The notes under the pieces were generated by a model. It ran no database searches and had not been told where the DNA came from. It worked only from the letters and a program-made list of their open reading frames with translations. A stretch of 64,000 nucleotides of DNA from Caulobacteraceae bacterium. Its GTDB lineage: Bacteria > Pseudomonadota > Alphaproteobacteria > Caulobacterales > Caulobacteraceae. The translations under genes were made by a program, and so were the position numbers. Positions 1-8,767 of the stretch are shown here, one piece after another. How positions within the stretch are numbered: the first letter of the stretch is position 1; every line of letters starts with the position of its first letter. Location of the stretch: assembly GCA_027452265.1 (NCBI GenBank), contig DAIDGR010000110.1:39828-103827 (forward strand). Direction: 5' to 3'.

Positions 1-453
1 GTCCGTGACGCCAAGAGCGGCGAGGACATCACCCGCAAGGTGCTGACCCAGATCATCTTCGAGGAGGAGGCGCGGGGCCAGAACCTCCTGCCGATCCAGT
101 TCCTGCGTCAGTTGATCGGCTTCTATGGCGATCGCATGCAAGCCTTTCTGCCCAGCTTCCTCGAGCTGTCCTTGGACAGTTTCATCCGCCAGCAGGAACG
201 CCTGCGCACCCAGCTGTCTTCGGTCGCGCCCGGCGGCATGGGCCTGTTCGATGAGCAGATCCGGCAGAACATGGCCTTGTTCGACCGGGCCATGAAGATG
301 TTCACGCCGTTCGCCTACCGGCCGGACGAGGCCCCCCCGACAGCGGCGGCCAAGACGCCGGCCTCGCCAGAGGCGCCCGACGCCATCGCCGAGCTGCGCG
401 AACAGATGGCCGCCCTGCAGAAGCAGCTCGCCGCCATGAGCCCAAAATCCTGA
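1..453 (+). CDS. phaR: Polyhydroxyalkanoate synthesis repressor PhaR, C-terminal part (truncated by window start)
   Basis: Frame open from base 1: VRDAKSGEDITRKVLTQIIFEEEARGQNLLPIQFLRQLIGFYGDRMQAFLPSFLELSLDSF, characteristic of PhaR. Confidence 0.93.
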   Translation, partial: VRDAKSGEDITRKVLTQIIFEEEARGQNLLPIQFLRQLIGFYGDRMQAFLPSFLELSLDSFIRQQERLRTQLSSVAPGGMGLFDEQIRQNMALFDRAMKMFTPFAYRPDEAPPTAAAKTPASPEAPDAIAELREQMAALQKQLAAMSPKS

Positions 454-464
454 CGCGGCGCGTC

Positions 465-484
465 CGGGGCCCGGCCGGGCCCCG
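465..484. terminator. Perfect 20-bp palindrome CGGGGCCCGGCCGGGCCCCG between convergent phaR and SDR; probable bidirectional terminator
   Basis: Sequence is its own reverse complement; lies between stops at 453 (+) and 494 (-). Confidence 0.55.
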
Positions 485-493
485 AACTTGGAC

Positions 494-1276
494 TCAGAAA
501 ATCGAATAGCCGCCGTCGATCACGAAGGTGTCGCCGGAATGATAGGACGAGGCGTCCGAGGTCAGATAAACGGCGATGCCTCCAAAATCCGCCGGTTCGC
601 CCCAGCGCCGCGCGGGTACGCGCGGGATCACCTTCTCGGCGAAGGCGGGTGAGGCCTGGGCGCCGGCGGTCATGTCCGTGGCGATCCAGCCCGGCAGGAT
701 GGCGTTGGCCCGCACGCCGTAACGTGCGTGCTCCACGGCGATCGCCCGCATCATCGAAATGACCCCGCCCTTGGTGGCGGCATAGGCCTCGTTTCGGGCC
801 GCGCCCTCGATCGCCGCGAGGGAGGCGGTGACCATGACTGAGCCGCCCGGATCCCCCGCCTTGGCCCGCGCCACCATGTGCTTGCAGGCCTCACGGCAGG
901 TAAAGAAGACGCCATCCAGATTGACGGCCAGCACGCGGCGCCAGACCGCGACGCTCATCTCGGAAAAGGACGGCGCGCCGCCGCCGATTCCGGCATTGGC
1001 GATCACCGAATCAAGGCGCCCCAGGGCCTCCACCGTCTCGGCCATGGCGGCCACCACCGCCGCCTCGTCGGACACATCCACGGTCTTGGCGACGACGCGT
1101 CCGCCATGCGCCTCCAGCCGGGCCTTGGCGGTCGCGTTGTAGGTTGGATTCGAACCCCAGATGGCCACGTCGGCGCCGGACTGGGCGAGGGCCTCGGCCA
1201 TGCCAAGGCCGATGCCCCGGTTGCCTCCGGTCACCAGAGCTGCCTTGCCCGCGAGGTTGAAAGGTTGATAGGCCAT
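494..1276 (-). CDS. SDR family oxidoreductase
   Basis: TGGNRGIGLGMAEAL Rossmann motif, YAATKGG active site; likely start MAYQPFNLAGK. Confidence 0.9.
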   Translation of the reverse strand: MAYQPFNLAGKAALVTGGNRGIGLGMAEALAQSGADVAIWGSNPTYNATAKARLEAHGGRVVAKTVDVSDEAAVVAAMAETVEALGRLDSVIANAGIGGGAPSFSEMSVAVWRRVLAVNLDGVFFTCREACKHMVARAKAGDPGGSVMVTASLAAIEGAARNEAYAATKGGVISMMRAIAVEHARYGVRANAILPGWIATDMTAGAQASPAFAEKVIPRVPARRWGEPADFGGIAVYLTSDASSYHSGDTFVIDGGYSIF

Positions 1277-1383
1277 CGGCGTCTCCCCGTGTCTTTGAGC
1301 CGCGGGCACGGAAGCCGGCTGCCGCGAGGTCCGTCAAGCGTGAGCCTTGATCCAAGCCTGGCCCAAGCCTAGCTAAGACGCGA

Positions 1384-2793
1384 TCAGAACAGGACCCTTG
1401 GGTTCATCAACCTCCGCGGGTCGAGGGCCTGGCGCACCGCCCGCTGCGCCGCTGTCTCCGCCGCGCTCTTATAGGCGAGAGCGGCCTTCGTCTTGAGCAC
1501 GCCCAGGCCGTGCTCGGCGCTGATCGTGCCCTCCATCTCCGTCACCAGATCGTGGACGAGGCGCGCGGCCTCCTCACGTGCGGCGGCATGAGCGTCAAAG
1601 TCGCCCCCCGGCGGCGGCAGGACGTCGAAATGGATATTGCCGTCGCCCACATGGCCGAAGGCGTCGATCCGCACGCCCGGATAGCGCGCCCGCAGCAGCT
1701 CGGAGGCGCGGGCGATAAAGGCGGCAATGCGCGAGACCGGCGTCGCCACATCATGCTTCCACACCGGCCCCTCGCCCTTCTGCGCCTCGGACTGCGCCTC
1801 GCGCAGGGCCCAGAAGGCGTTGGCCTGGGTTTCGCTGGCGGCGACCGCCGCATCGAGAATGAGCCCGTCCTCGAGACCGCGCGTCAGCAGGGCCTCCAGG
1901 GCGGGCGGGGCGGCGTCCGGGCGTACGCTGGCGATCTCGATCAGGACATACCAGGGCGGCCGACCCTCCAGGGGCTCACGGGCTCCGGCGCGTTTGCCCA
2001 CCGCCAGCTCAATGCCCAGGCGGGCGATCAACTCGAACGCCTCCAGGGTGTCGCCCACGGTCTCTCGCGCCAGGGTCAGCAAAGCCACCGCGGCCTCGGG
2101 GCTAGCCATGCCCGCCATGGCCACAGCGCGCGAGAGGCGCGGCGGGGCGAGCTTAAGGGCGGCGGCGGTGACGATCCCCAGGGTGCCCTCGGCGCCGATC
2201 AGAAGTTGCTTGAGGTCGTAGCCGGTGTTGTCCTTTCGCAGACGCCTGAGCCCGCGCCAGATTTCGCCGTCCGGCAGCACCGCCTCCAGACCCAGAACCA
2301 GATGGCGCATGGTCCCGTGGCGTAGAACGGCGGTGCCCCCGGCATTGGTCGACACCAATCCCCCGATGGTCGCCGATCCCGCCGAGGCCAGGTCCAGGGG
2401 AAAGCGGCGGCCGGCCTTCTCCGCCGCGGCGTGCACCGCCGCGAGGGTCACCCCCGCCTCGGCCACCAGCACATCGTCGGCCAGGTCGAGCGCGCGGATG
2501 GCGCCGAGGCGTTCGGTGGAGATCAGCACCTCGCCCTGCGGGATCTGGCCGCCCACCAGGCCGGTATTGCCGCCCTGCGGGGTCATGGGGAGGCCCGCCT
2601 CGCCGCAGATACGCACCACGGCGGCGACTTCATCCGTCGTCGCGGGCAGGGCCAGGAATGGCGTGGACCCGCGCCACCGGTCCCGCCACTCCACGAGCTT
2701 GGGGGCGATCCGGTCCGGGTCGCGACTGAAGCCCTTTGGCCCCAGGGCCGCCTCCAGCCGGCGCCAGACCGTCTCGGGTACGGGCGCGGTCAT
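1384..2793 (-). CDS. FAD-binding oxidoreductase (D-2-hydroxyacid dehydrogenase / GlcD-like)
   Basis: PQGGNTGLVGG FAD-binding motif, GHVGDGNIHFDV, SAEHGLGVLK C-terminal motif; start MTAPVPETVWRRL. Confidence 0.92.
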   Translation of the reverse strand: MTAPVPETVWRRLEAALGPKGFSRDPDRIAPKLVEWRDRWRGSTPFLALPATTDEVAAVVRICGEAGLPMTPQGGNTGLVGGQIPQGEVLISTERLGAIRALDLADDVLVAEAGVTLAAVHAAAEKAGRRFPLDLASAGSATIGGLVSTNAGGTAVLRHGTMRHLVLGLEAVLPDGEIWRGLRRLRKDNTGYDLKQLLIGAEGTLGIVTAAALKLAPPRLSRAVAMAGMASPEAAVALLTLARETVGDTLEAFELIARLGIELAVGKRAGAREPLEGRPPWYVLIEIASVRPDAAPPALEALLTRGLEDGLILDAAVAASETQANAFWALREAQSEAQKGEGPVWKHDVATPVSRIAAFIARASELLRARYPGVRIDAFGHVGDGNIHFDVLPPPGGDFDAHAAAREEAARLVHDLVTEMEGTISAEHGLGVLKTKAALAYKSAAETAAQRAVRQALDPRRLMNPRVLF

Positions 2794-2797
2794 GGCC

Positions 2798-3754
2798 CTA
2801 GCCCACCAGGCCCGCCGCACGGGCCAGACGGTCGCGGATCGCCTCGCCCAGCCCCTCGCCGGGAATGGGCGCGACGGCGATGGCGGTCGGGCGACCGGCG
2901 TCGGCGGCGCGCAGGGCTGAGAAGAGATTGGCGGCCGCTTCGCCAAGATCGCCGGTCGGGCTGAGGTGAATCACCTGGGCCGCCGCGTCGAAGCGCGCAT
3001 CGATCGGCTGTGGGCCGAAGGCGAGGAACGCCTCGCCAGGGCGGGGCTCCTTCGCATCCAGGCGCAACGGCGCCGCCGGGGCATAGTGGCGCAGCAGCCG
3101 CCCAGGCGAGCGCTTGGCGTCCTGCCCGGCCTCAGCCAGGGGCCCGACCAGCGCTTCGATTTCGGCCCGGGTGATCGCGCCGGGCCGCAAGAGACGCGGC
3201 GGGCCATCCAGCAGGCTGACCACCGTGGACTCCAGGCCGACGCGGCAGGGGCCGCCGTCGAGCGCGGCGGCGACCGCCGCGCCCAGTTCATCCTGCGCCG
3301 CGCCCAGAGTGGTGGGACTGGGCCGGCCCGATCGGTTGGCCGAGGGCGCCGCCAGGGGCCGCTCGATGGCGCGCAGCAGGGCCTGGGCGACCGGATGGGC
3401 CGGCGCGCGCACGGCCACGGTGTCGAGACCCGCCCGGGCCAGATCGCACACGCCGCCCTCGGCGCGCGCGGGCGCCACGAGGGTCAGAGGGCCAGGCCAG
3501 AAGGCCTCCGCGAGGGTCAGGGCGCGGGCGTCGAGCCTCGCCACCCGCTGCGCCGCGTCGAGGTCAGCCACGTGCGCGATCAGGGGGTTGAAGCGTGGCC
3601 GACCCTTGGCGGCGAAGATGGCGGCCACCGCCTCGGCCGACCCGGCGTCGGCGGCGAGGCCATAGACGGTTTCGGTGGGCATGAGCGCGAGGCGCCCCGC
3701 CTTGAGCGCCGCGACCGCGTCGGCCAGATCCGCCGCCGTCGCCTCGCCCGTCAG
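2798..3754 (-). CDS. L-threonylcarbamoyladenylate synthase (Sua5/TsaC); start uncertain (CTG 3754 or ATG 3823)
   Basis: MPTETVYGLAADA, KGRPRFNPLIAHV, APSANRSGRPSPT motifs; C-terminal Sua5 domain. Confidence 0.9.
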   Translation of the reverse strand: MTGEATAADLADAVAALKAGRLALMPTETVYGLAADAGSAEAVAAIFAAKGRPRFNPLIAHVADLDAAQRVARLDARALTLAEAFWPGPLTLVAPARAEGGVCDLARAGLDTVAVRAPAHPVAQALLRAIERPLAAPSANRSGRPSPTTLGAAQDELGAAVAAALDGGPCRVGLESTVVSLLDGPPRLLRPGAITRAEIEALVGPLAEAGQDAKRSPGRLLRHYAPAAPLRLDAKEPRPGEAFLAFGPQPIDARFDAAAQVIHLSPTGDLGEAAANLFSALRAADAGRPTAIAVAPIPGEGLGEAIRDRLARAAGLVG

Positions 3755-4377
3755 GGGACCCTCCGGGCGTGGATCGTCACGGTGACCTGAACCGGATCGG
3801 GCAGAGTGTCGGTCGCCTTCCATTCGTTCTGACCAATGCCGAAGGCGAGACGGCTGATGGTGACCTCACCCGTCATGGCCGCCTGGGCCCCGGAGATGGC
3901 GAGGGTGAAGGGCAAAGTCAAAGGCCGCGACGCGCCACGCACCGTCAAGGTCCCCGAGGCGGCATAATGTCCGGCGCCCAGGGCGACGATATGATCAGCC
4001 TCAAAGCGCGCCTGGGGGAAGGCCGGAGCGTCGAAGAAGGTCGGCGTGGGCAGGGCCTGCTCCTGATCGGCGTTTCCGGTTCTGACGCGCCGCATATCGA
4101 TCACGGCCACCACCCGCGAATGCGCCAGGTCCTTGGGGTCGAAGCGGATGGAGGCATCCCAGACGGGAAACTCGCCGGACACGCGCACGCCGCCAAAGCT
4201 GGTGACGAAACCCAGATGGGAAGCGCCCGGGTCGATCCGCCACAGGGCAGGTGTTTGGGCAGGTGTTTGGGCGGGTGTGTGGGCCGGCGTGTGAGCGGGC
4301 GCGGGGGCCGACCTTGCCGGGGCCAGGGGCGCGGCGACGGCGAGCGCCAGGGCCAGAATGGACGTCCGCGGGTTCAT
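3751..4377 (-). CDS. YceI family protein, secreted
   Basis: Signal peptide, WRIDPGASHLGFVTSFGGVRVSGEF, FAIGQNEWKATDTL. Confidence 0.9.
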   Translation of the reverse strand: MNPRTSILALALAVAAPLAPARSAPAPAHTPAHTPAQTPAQTPALWRIDPGASHLGFVTSFGGVRVSGEFPVWDASIRFDPKDLAHSRVVAVIDMRRVRTGNADQEQALPTPTFFDAPAFPQARFEADHIVALGAGHYAASGTLTVRGASRPLTLPFTLAISGAQAAMTGEVTISRLAFGIGQNEWKATDTLPDPVQVTVTIHARRVP

Positions 4378-4952
4378 CGCCCCGGCCCCGGCCACATCCG
4401 TCCCATCACGCCATCCTTGAGGAGAACCATATGCCTGAGGGCGGCGCCCACATGCAGGACGATCAGGACATAGGCGAGCTTGGCCAGAAGACCGTGCACG
4501 CCAAGGGCGGCGTCATGCGCCGCCTTCATCGGCCCAGGCGGCAAATGGCTCAGCCCGCCCAGGGCGGGCCAGGGCACGACGCCGAACAGGACGATGGGTC
4601 GGATGTGAATTAGGGGACTGGCGGAGCTGAGCGCCCAACCTGAAAGGGGCATGCCGATCATCACGCCATAGAAGGCCACATGCACGAGACGGGCGATGGC
4701 CTGCTCCCCCTGGCCCATATCCGGCGGAAGGCGGGGCGGCGGCCGCACGACCCGCCAGGCCAGGCGGACGATACTGAGGAGCAGCACGCTGATCCCGATC
4801 GACTTGTGCCATTGCACCAGGGCGTCCTTATCGAGGCCGTGCAGATCCTCGAAGCGCCAGGCGAGGCCGATATTGGTCAGGATGAGGGCCGCGATCAGCC
4901 AGTGCAGGGCCATGGCGAGACCGTTGTATCGGGTCACCGACACGCTACCCAT
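4374..4952 (-). CDS. Cytochrome b561 family protein
   Basis: RYNGLAMALHWLIAALILTN, four TM segments, HKSIGI; overlaps yceI start. Confidence 0.88.
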   Translation of the reverse strand: MGSVSVTRYNGLAMALHWLIAALILTNIGLAWRFEDLHGLDKDALVQWHKSIGISVLLLSIVRLAWRVVRPPPRLPPDMGQGEQAIARLVHVAFYGVMIGMPLSGWALSSASPLIHIRPIVLFGVVPWPALGGLSHLPPGPMKAAHDAALGVHGLLAKLAYVLIVLHVGAALRHMVLLKDGVMGRMWPGPGR

Positions 4953-5122
4953 CGCCTTGCCTCCGCATCCACGGGCTCACCATGGGCGCAAGACCGAGTC
5001 ACAGGGCCAATGTCCCCATTTTTCGGCGCGCCACGAAGCGGCTTAGCGCGGCGGCCGGATTTGTTCTAGACAAAGCCGAAGGCGGCGGTGCGTCCCCGCC
5101 CCGCAAGCGTCAGGGAGTTGGC

Positions 5123-6901
5123 ATGAGTTATCGAGCGCCTGTCCGCGATATCCTGTTCTCACTTTACACCGCGGCGGGCTTCGACGCCTTGACGCCCCTC
5201 TATCCGACGGCGGACCGGGAGACGGTGACGGCGGTGCTTGAGGGGGCGGGCACCCTGGCCAATGACGTCCTGGCGCCATTGAACCGCTCAGGCGACCGCG
5301 AAGGCTCCCGACTGGAAAACGGCCAGGTGCGAAGCCCGACCGGCTTTGATGGGGCCTACAAGGCCTTTTCGGACGGCGGCTGGCATGGGCTCGCCGCAGA
5401 GACCGCTTTTGGCGGCCAGGGGCTACCCAAGGCTCTGGAGACGGCCGTGTTCGAGCCGATCCAGGCGGCGAACATGGCGTTCGGCCTCTGCCCGATGCTC
5501 ACCGTAGGCGCCATCGAAGCCCTGTCGGCCAACGGCTCCGAAGCGCAGAAGGCGCGCTTTCTGCCCAAGCTGATCAGCGGCGCCTGGTCGGGAACCATGA
5601 ACCTGACCGAGCCCCAGGCGGGCTCGGACCTCGCCCTTGTGGCGACCCGCGCCACGCCCGACGGCGAGGCCTATCGGCTGGACGGCCAGAAAATCTACAT
5701 CACCTGGGGCGATCACGACCTGGCCGAGAACATCGTGCATCTGGTCCTTGCGCGCCTGCCCGACGCGCCGGCGGGCTCGCGCGGTCTGTCCATGTTCGTC
5801 ACCTCCAAGCGCCTGGTGCGCGACGATGGGACCTTGGGCGAGGCCAACGGGGTGCGACCGGCCAGCCTCGAGCACAAGCTTGGCATCCACGCCTCGCCGA
5901 CCTGCGTGATGCTCTATGAGGGGGCCAAGGCCGAACTCGTCGGGGCGCCGCACCAGGGTCTGGCGGCCATGTTCGTGATGATGAACGCCGCCCGGGTTCA
6001 CGTGGGCGTTCAGGGCGTGGGGCTGGCGGAGCGGGCCTATCAACAGGCCCTGGCCTATTCCCTTGAGCGTAAGCAGGGCCGTTCGGCCTGGACTGGCGCC
6101 TGGCCCTCGCGCCTGTTCGACCACCCCGATGTGCGCCGCACTCTGATGCTGATGAAGGCGAGGATCGAAGCGGCGCGCGGCGTCTGCCTCTCGACCGCCC
6201 TGGCCGGGGACCTGGCGCGGCGCGCGGTCAATCCCATGGACCGGGAGAGCGCCCGGCTACGGGAAGATCTCTTGACGCCGATCGCCAAGGCCTGGTCCAC
6301 GGACATGGCCGTTGAGGTGGCCTCCCAGGGCCTGCAGATCCACGGCGGCATGGGCTATGTCGAGGAGACCGGAGCCGCGCAGCACTATCGCGACGCGCGG
6401 ATCCTGCCGATCTATGAGGGCGCCAACGGCATTCAGGCGATCGATCTGATGGGCCGCAAGCTGGCCCTCGGCAAGGGCCGCGCGGTGCGCGAGCTGGTCG
6501 GCGATATCTTCCCTACGGCGGGAGCGCTGAAGAGCGCCGACGACGCGTGGCTGCACACCATTGGCGCACGCCTGGAGGCGGGCCTCGCCGCCGTGCAGTC
6601 GGCTACGGGCTGGATGCTGGAGCGGCGCGGACACGCCCAACCCGACGCTCTGGCCGGGGCCAGCGCCTATCTGCAACTCCTGGGCGATGTGGTGGGCGGC
6701 TGGATGCTGGCCAAGGGCGCGCTCGCGGCGTCCGAGTCCCTCGCCCGGGGCGAAGGCGACAAGGACTATTTCCGCACCAAGATCGGTCTCGCCCGGGTCT
6801 ATGCCGAGCAGGTCCTCAGCCGCGCTCCCGGCCTCGCCCAGGCGGTGAGCCAGGGGGCCATCGACCTGTTCCGCGCGACGCCGGAATCCTTGGGAGCCTG
6901 A
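5123..6901 (+). CDS. Acyl-CoA dehydrogenase, long form
   Basis: MSYRAPVRDILFSLYTAAGFD N-terminus, LTEPQAGSDLALVATRA, LQIHGGMGYVEETGAAQHYRDARILPIYEGANGIQA. Confidence 0.95.
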   Translation: MSYRAPVRDILFSLYTAAGFDALTPLYPTADRETVTAVLEGAGTLANDVLAPLNRSGDREGSRLENGQVRSPTGFDGAYKAFSDGGWHGLAAETAFGGQGLPKALETAVFEPIQAANMAFGLCPMLTVGAIEALSANGSEAQKARFLPKLISGAWSGTMNLTEPQAGSDLALVATRATPDGEAYRLDGQKIYITWGDHDLAENIVHLVLARLPDAPAGSRGLSMFVTSKRLVRDDGTLGEANGVRPASLEHKLGIHASPTCVMLYEGAKAELVGAPHQGLAAMFVMMNAARVHVGVQGVGLAERAYQQALAYSLERKQGRSAWTGAWPSRLFDHPDVRRTLMLMKARIEAARGVCLSTALAGDLARRAVNPMDRESARLREDLLTPIAKAWSTDMAVEVASQGLQIHGGMGYVEETGAAQHYRDARILPIYEGANGIQAIDLMGRKLALGKGRAVRELVGDIFPTAGALKSADDAWLHTIGARLEAGLAAVQSATGWMLERRGHAQPDALAGASAYLQLLGDVVGGWMLAKGALAASESLARGEGDKDYFRTKIGLARVYAEQVLSRAPGLAQAVSQGAIDLFRATPESLGA

Positions 6902-6909
6902 ATCGCAGG

Positions 6910-6941
6910 GGCCCGGGTCTCAGGCGCCTGAGACCCGGGCC
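6910..6941. terminator. Perfect 32-bp palindrome between convergent acyl-CoA dehydrogenase and peroxiredoxin
   Basis: GGCCCGGGTCTCAGGCGCCTGAGACCCGGGCC equals its reverse complement. Confidence 0.65.
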
Positions 6942-6948
6942 TTCGAAG

Positions 6949-7431
6949 TCAGATCTGGGCCAGCAGGTACTCGGCCGAGGAGACGCGGAATTCGCCGCCC
7001 GCCTCGACATTCAGCTCGACGACGACGCCGTCCTTGGCCAGCAGGGAATAACGCTGAGACCTTGCGCCCATGCCGAAGCGCGAGCCGTCGAGCTCGAGTC
7101 CGACCGCGCGGGTGAAGTCGCCATTTCCGTCGGCCAGCATCAGGATGTCGTCACCGACTCCCTGATCGGCGCCCCAGGCCTTCATCACGAAGACGTCGTT
7201 GACCGAGACGCAGGCGATGGTGTCGACGCCCTTGGCGCGCAGGGCCTCGGCCTGGGCCTTGAAGCCCGGGAGGTGCTTGGCCGAACAGGTCGGGGTGAAC
7301 GCGCCCGGGACGGCGAACAGGGCGACGGTCTTGCCCTTGAACAGCGCGTCGCTGGTCAGCGGAGCCGGGCCGTCCGGGCCGTACACGGTGAAGGTCGCGG
7401 CGGGAATCTGATCGCCGATCTTGACGGTCAT
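6949..7431 (-). CDS. Peroxiredoxin (Prx5-like)
   Basis: KIGDQIPAATFTVYGPDG, VPGAFTPTCSAKHLPGF. Confidence 0.94.
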   Translation of the reverse strand: MTVKIGDQIPAATFTVYGPDGPAPLTSDALFKGKTVALFAVPGAFTPTCSAKHLPGFKAQAEALRAKGVDTIACVSVNDVFVMKAWGADQGVGDDILMLADGNGDFTRAVGLELDGSRFGMGARSQRYSLLAKDGVVVELNVEAGGEFRVSSAEYLLAQI

Positions 7432-7543
7432 GACAGGCCTCCTGGCTATCGGTGGGGTGTTCGACTTAGCGAAAAGGCGTCGCCGCCGCTACCGCCGACG
7501 AGGGCTTGATTGGCGGAACCCAAGGGCCGATTCTCCAGGCCGC

Positions 7544-8117
7544 CATGTCGTCCTCCGAATCCGGCTATCTGGCGGGTCGCCTGCTGGCGGCCATGCCTGG
7601 GATCCAGGACCCCCGCTTCGCCCGGTCCGTGGTCTTCCTGTGCCTGCACGACAAGACCCACGCCATGGGCCTCGTGATCAACCGCCCCGCGGCGCAGCTC
7701 ACGCTGCGCCGACTCCTTCAGCAGCTCGATGTGGATCCTGGCGACGCGGGATCAGAGCCGGTTCTGATGGGCGGACCCGTCGAGCCCGAACGCGGATTCG
7801 TGCTGCATAGCGACGAGGCGGGTCTCAGCGAAGCCAGCGTGCGCATCAAGGGCGGCCTCGCCCTCACCGCCTCGCGGGATATCCTCGAAGGCCTCGCCGG
7901 GCGCCGCCCCTGTCCGCGATCGGCGGTCATGGCCGTGGGCTATGCGGGCTGGGACGCGGGACAGCTTGAGCGCGAGATTCGCGACAATGTCTGGCTGACA
8001 TGCGAAGCCGAGCCGGATCTGCTGTTCGACGCCGACCACGCGACCAAGTGGTCTCGCACCCTGGCCCGGCTTGGCGTCAGCGCGGCGCGTCTCGCCAGCC
8101 AGTCCGGCGAGGCGTGA
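7544..8117 (+). CDS. YqgE/AlgH family protein
   Basis: SGYLAGRLLAAMPGIQDPRFARSVVFLCLHDKTHAMGLVINRP. Confidence 0.92.
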
Positions 8118-8139
8118 GGCGGCGTCAGGGTTGCTGAAA

Positions 8140-8730
8140 TCAGAGCCGCTCGCGCAAGGCCGGCGAGAGCAGGCCGAACAACAGGTGGTCGCGCCACGCG
8201 CCGTCGATCTTGAGATAGGCCCGGGCCAGACCTTCCTGGTCGAAGCCCGCTTTCAGCAGCACCCCGCGCGAAGCGGCGTTGCTCGGCAGACAGGCCGCCT
8301 CGACCCGGTGCAGGCCGAGCCGGTCGAAAGCGAAACAGGACACCGCCTTGACCGCATCCGTCGTGTAGCCCTGGCGGGTATGGGCCTGACCGACCCAGTA
8401 GCCGATCGAACCCATCTGGGCGACGCCGCGGCGGATGTTGGAGAGGGTTATGCCACCCACCAGGGTGTCATCGCTCTTGCGGAACACGAGGAAGGGGTAG
8501 GCGACGCCGCGCTCCATGTCCTGGCTGTAGGCGGCCAGACGACGGCGATAGGCTCCCCGCGTGAGGTCATCGCTCGGCCAGGTCGGCTCCCAGGGCTGGA
8601 GAAAGGCGCGCGAAGCCTCCCGCAGGCTCGACCAGGCGCTGAAGTCGCTGGAGCGATGCGGACGCAGCCTGACCCCGCCATAGGAGAGGCGAAGATCCAG
8701 GTCAGCCGAAATCCAGTCCAGCAACGCCAT
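8140..8730 (-). CDS. GNAT family N-acetyltransferase (RimJ-like)
   Basis: VRLRPHRSSDFSAWSSLREASRAFLQPWEPTW, GYWVGQAHTRQGYTTDAVKAV. Confidence 0.9.
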   Translation of the reverse strand: MALLDWISADLDLRLSYGGVRLRPHRSSDFSAWSSLREASRAFLQPWEPTWPSDDLTRGAYRRRLAAYSQDMERGVAYPFLVFRKSDDTLVGGITLSNIRRGVAQMGSIGYWVGQAHTRQGYTTDAVKAVSCFAFDRLGLHRVEAACLPSNAASRGVLLKAGFDQEGLARAYLKIDGAWRDHLLFGLLSPALRERL

Positions 8731-8767
8731 GCCCTATTGTGCCGCGAAACCTTGCCGGACGATAGGC

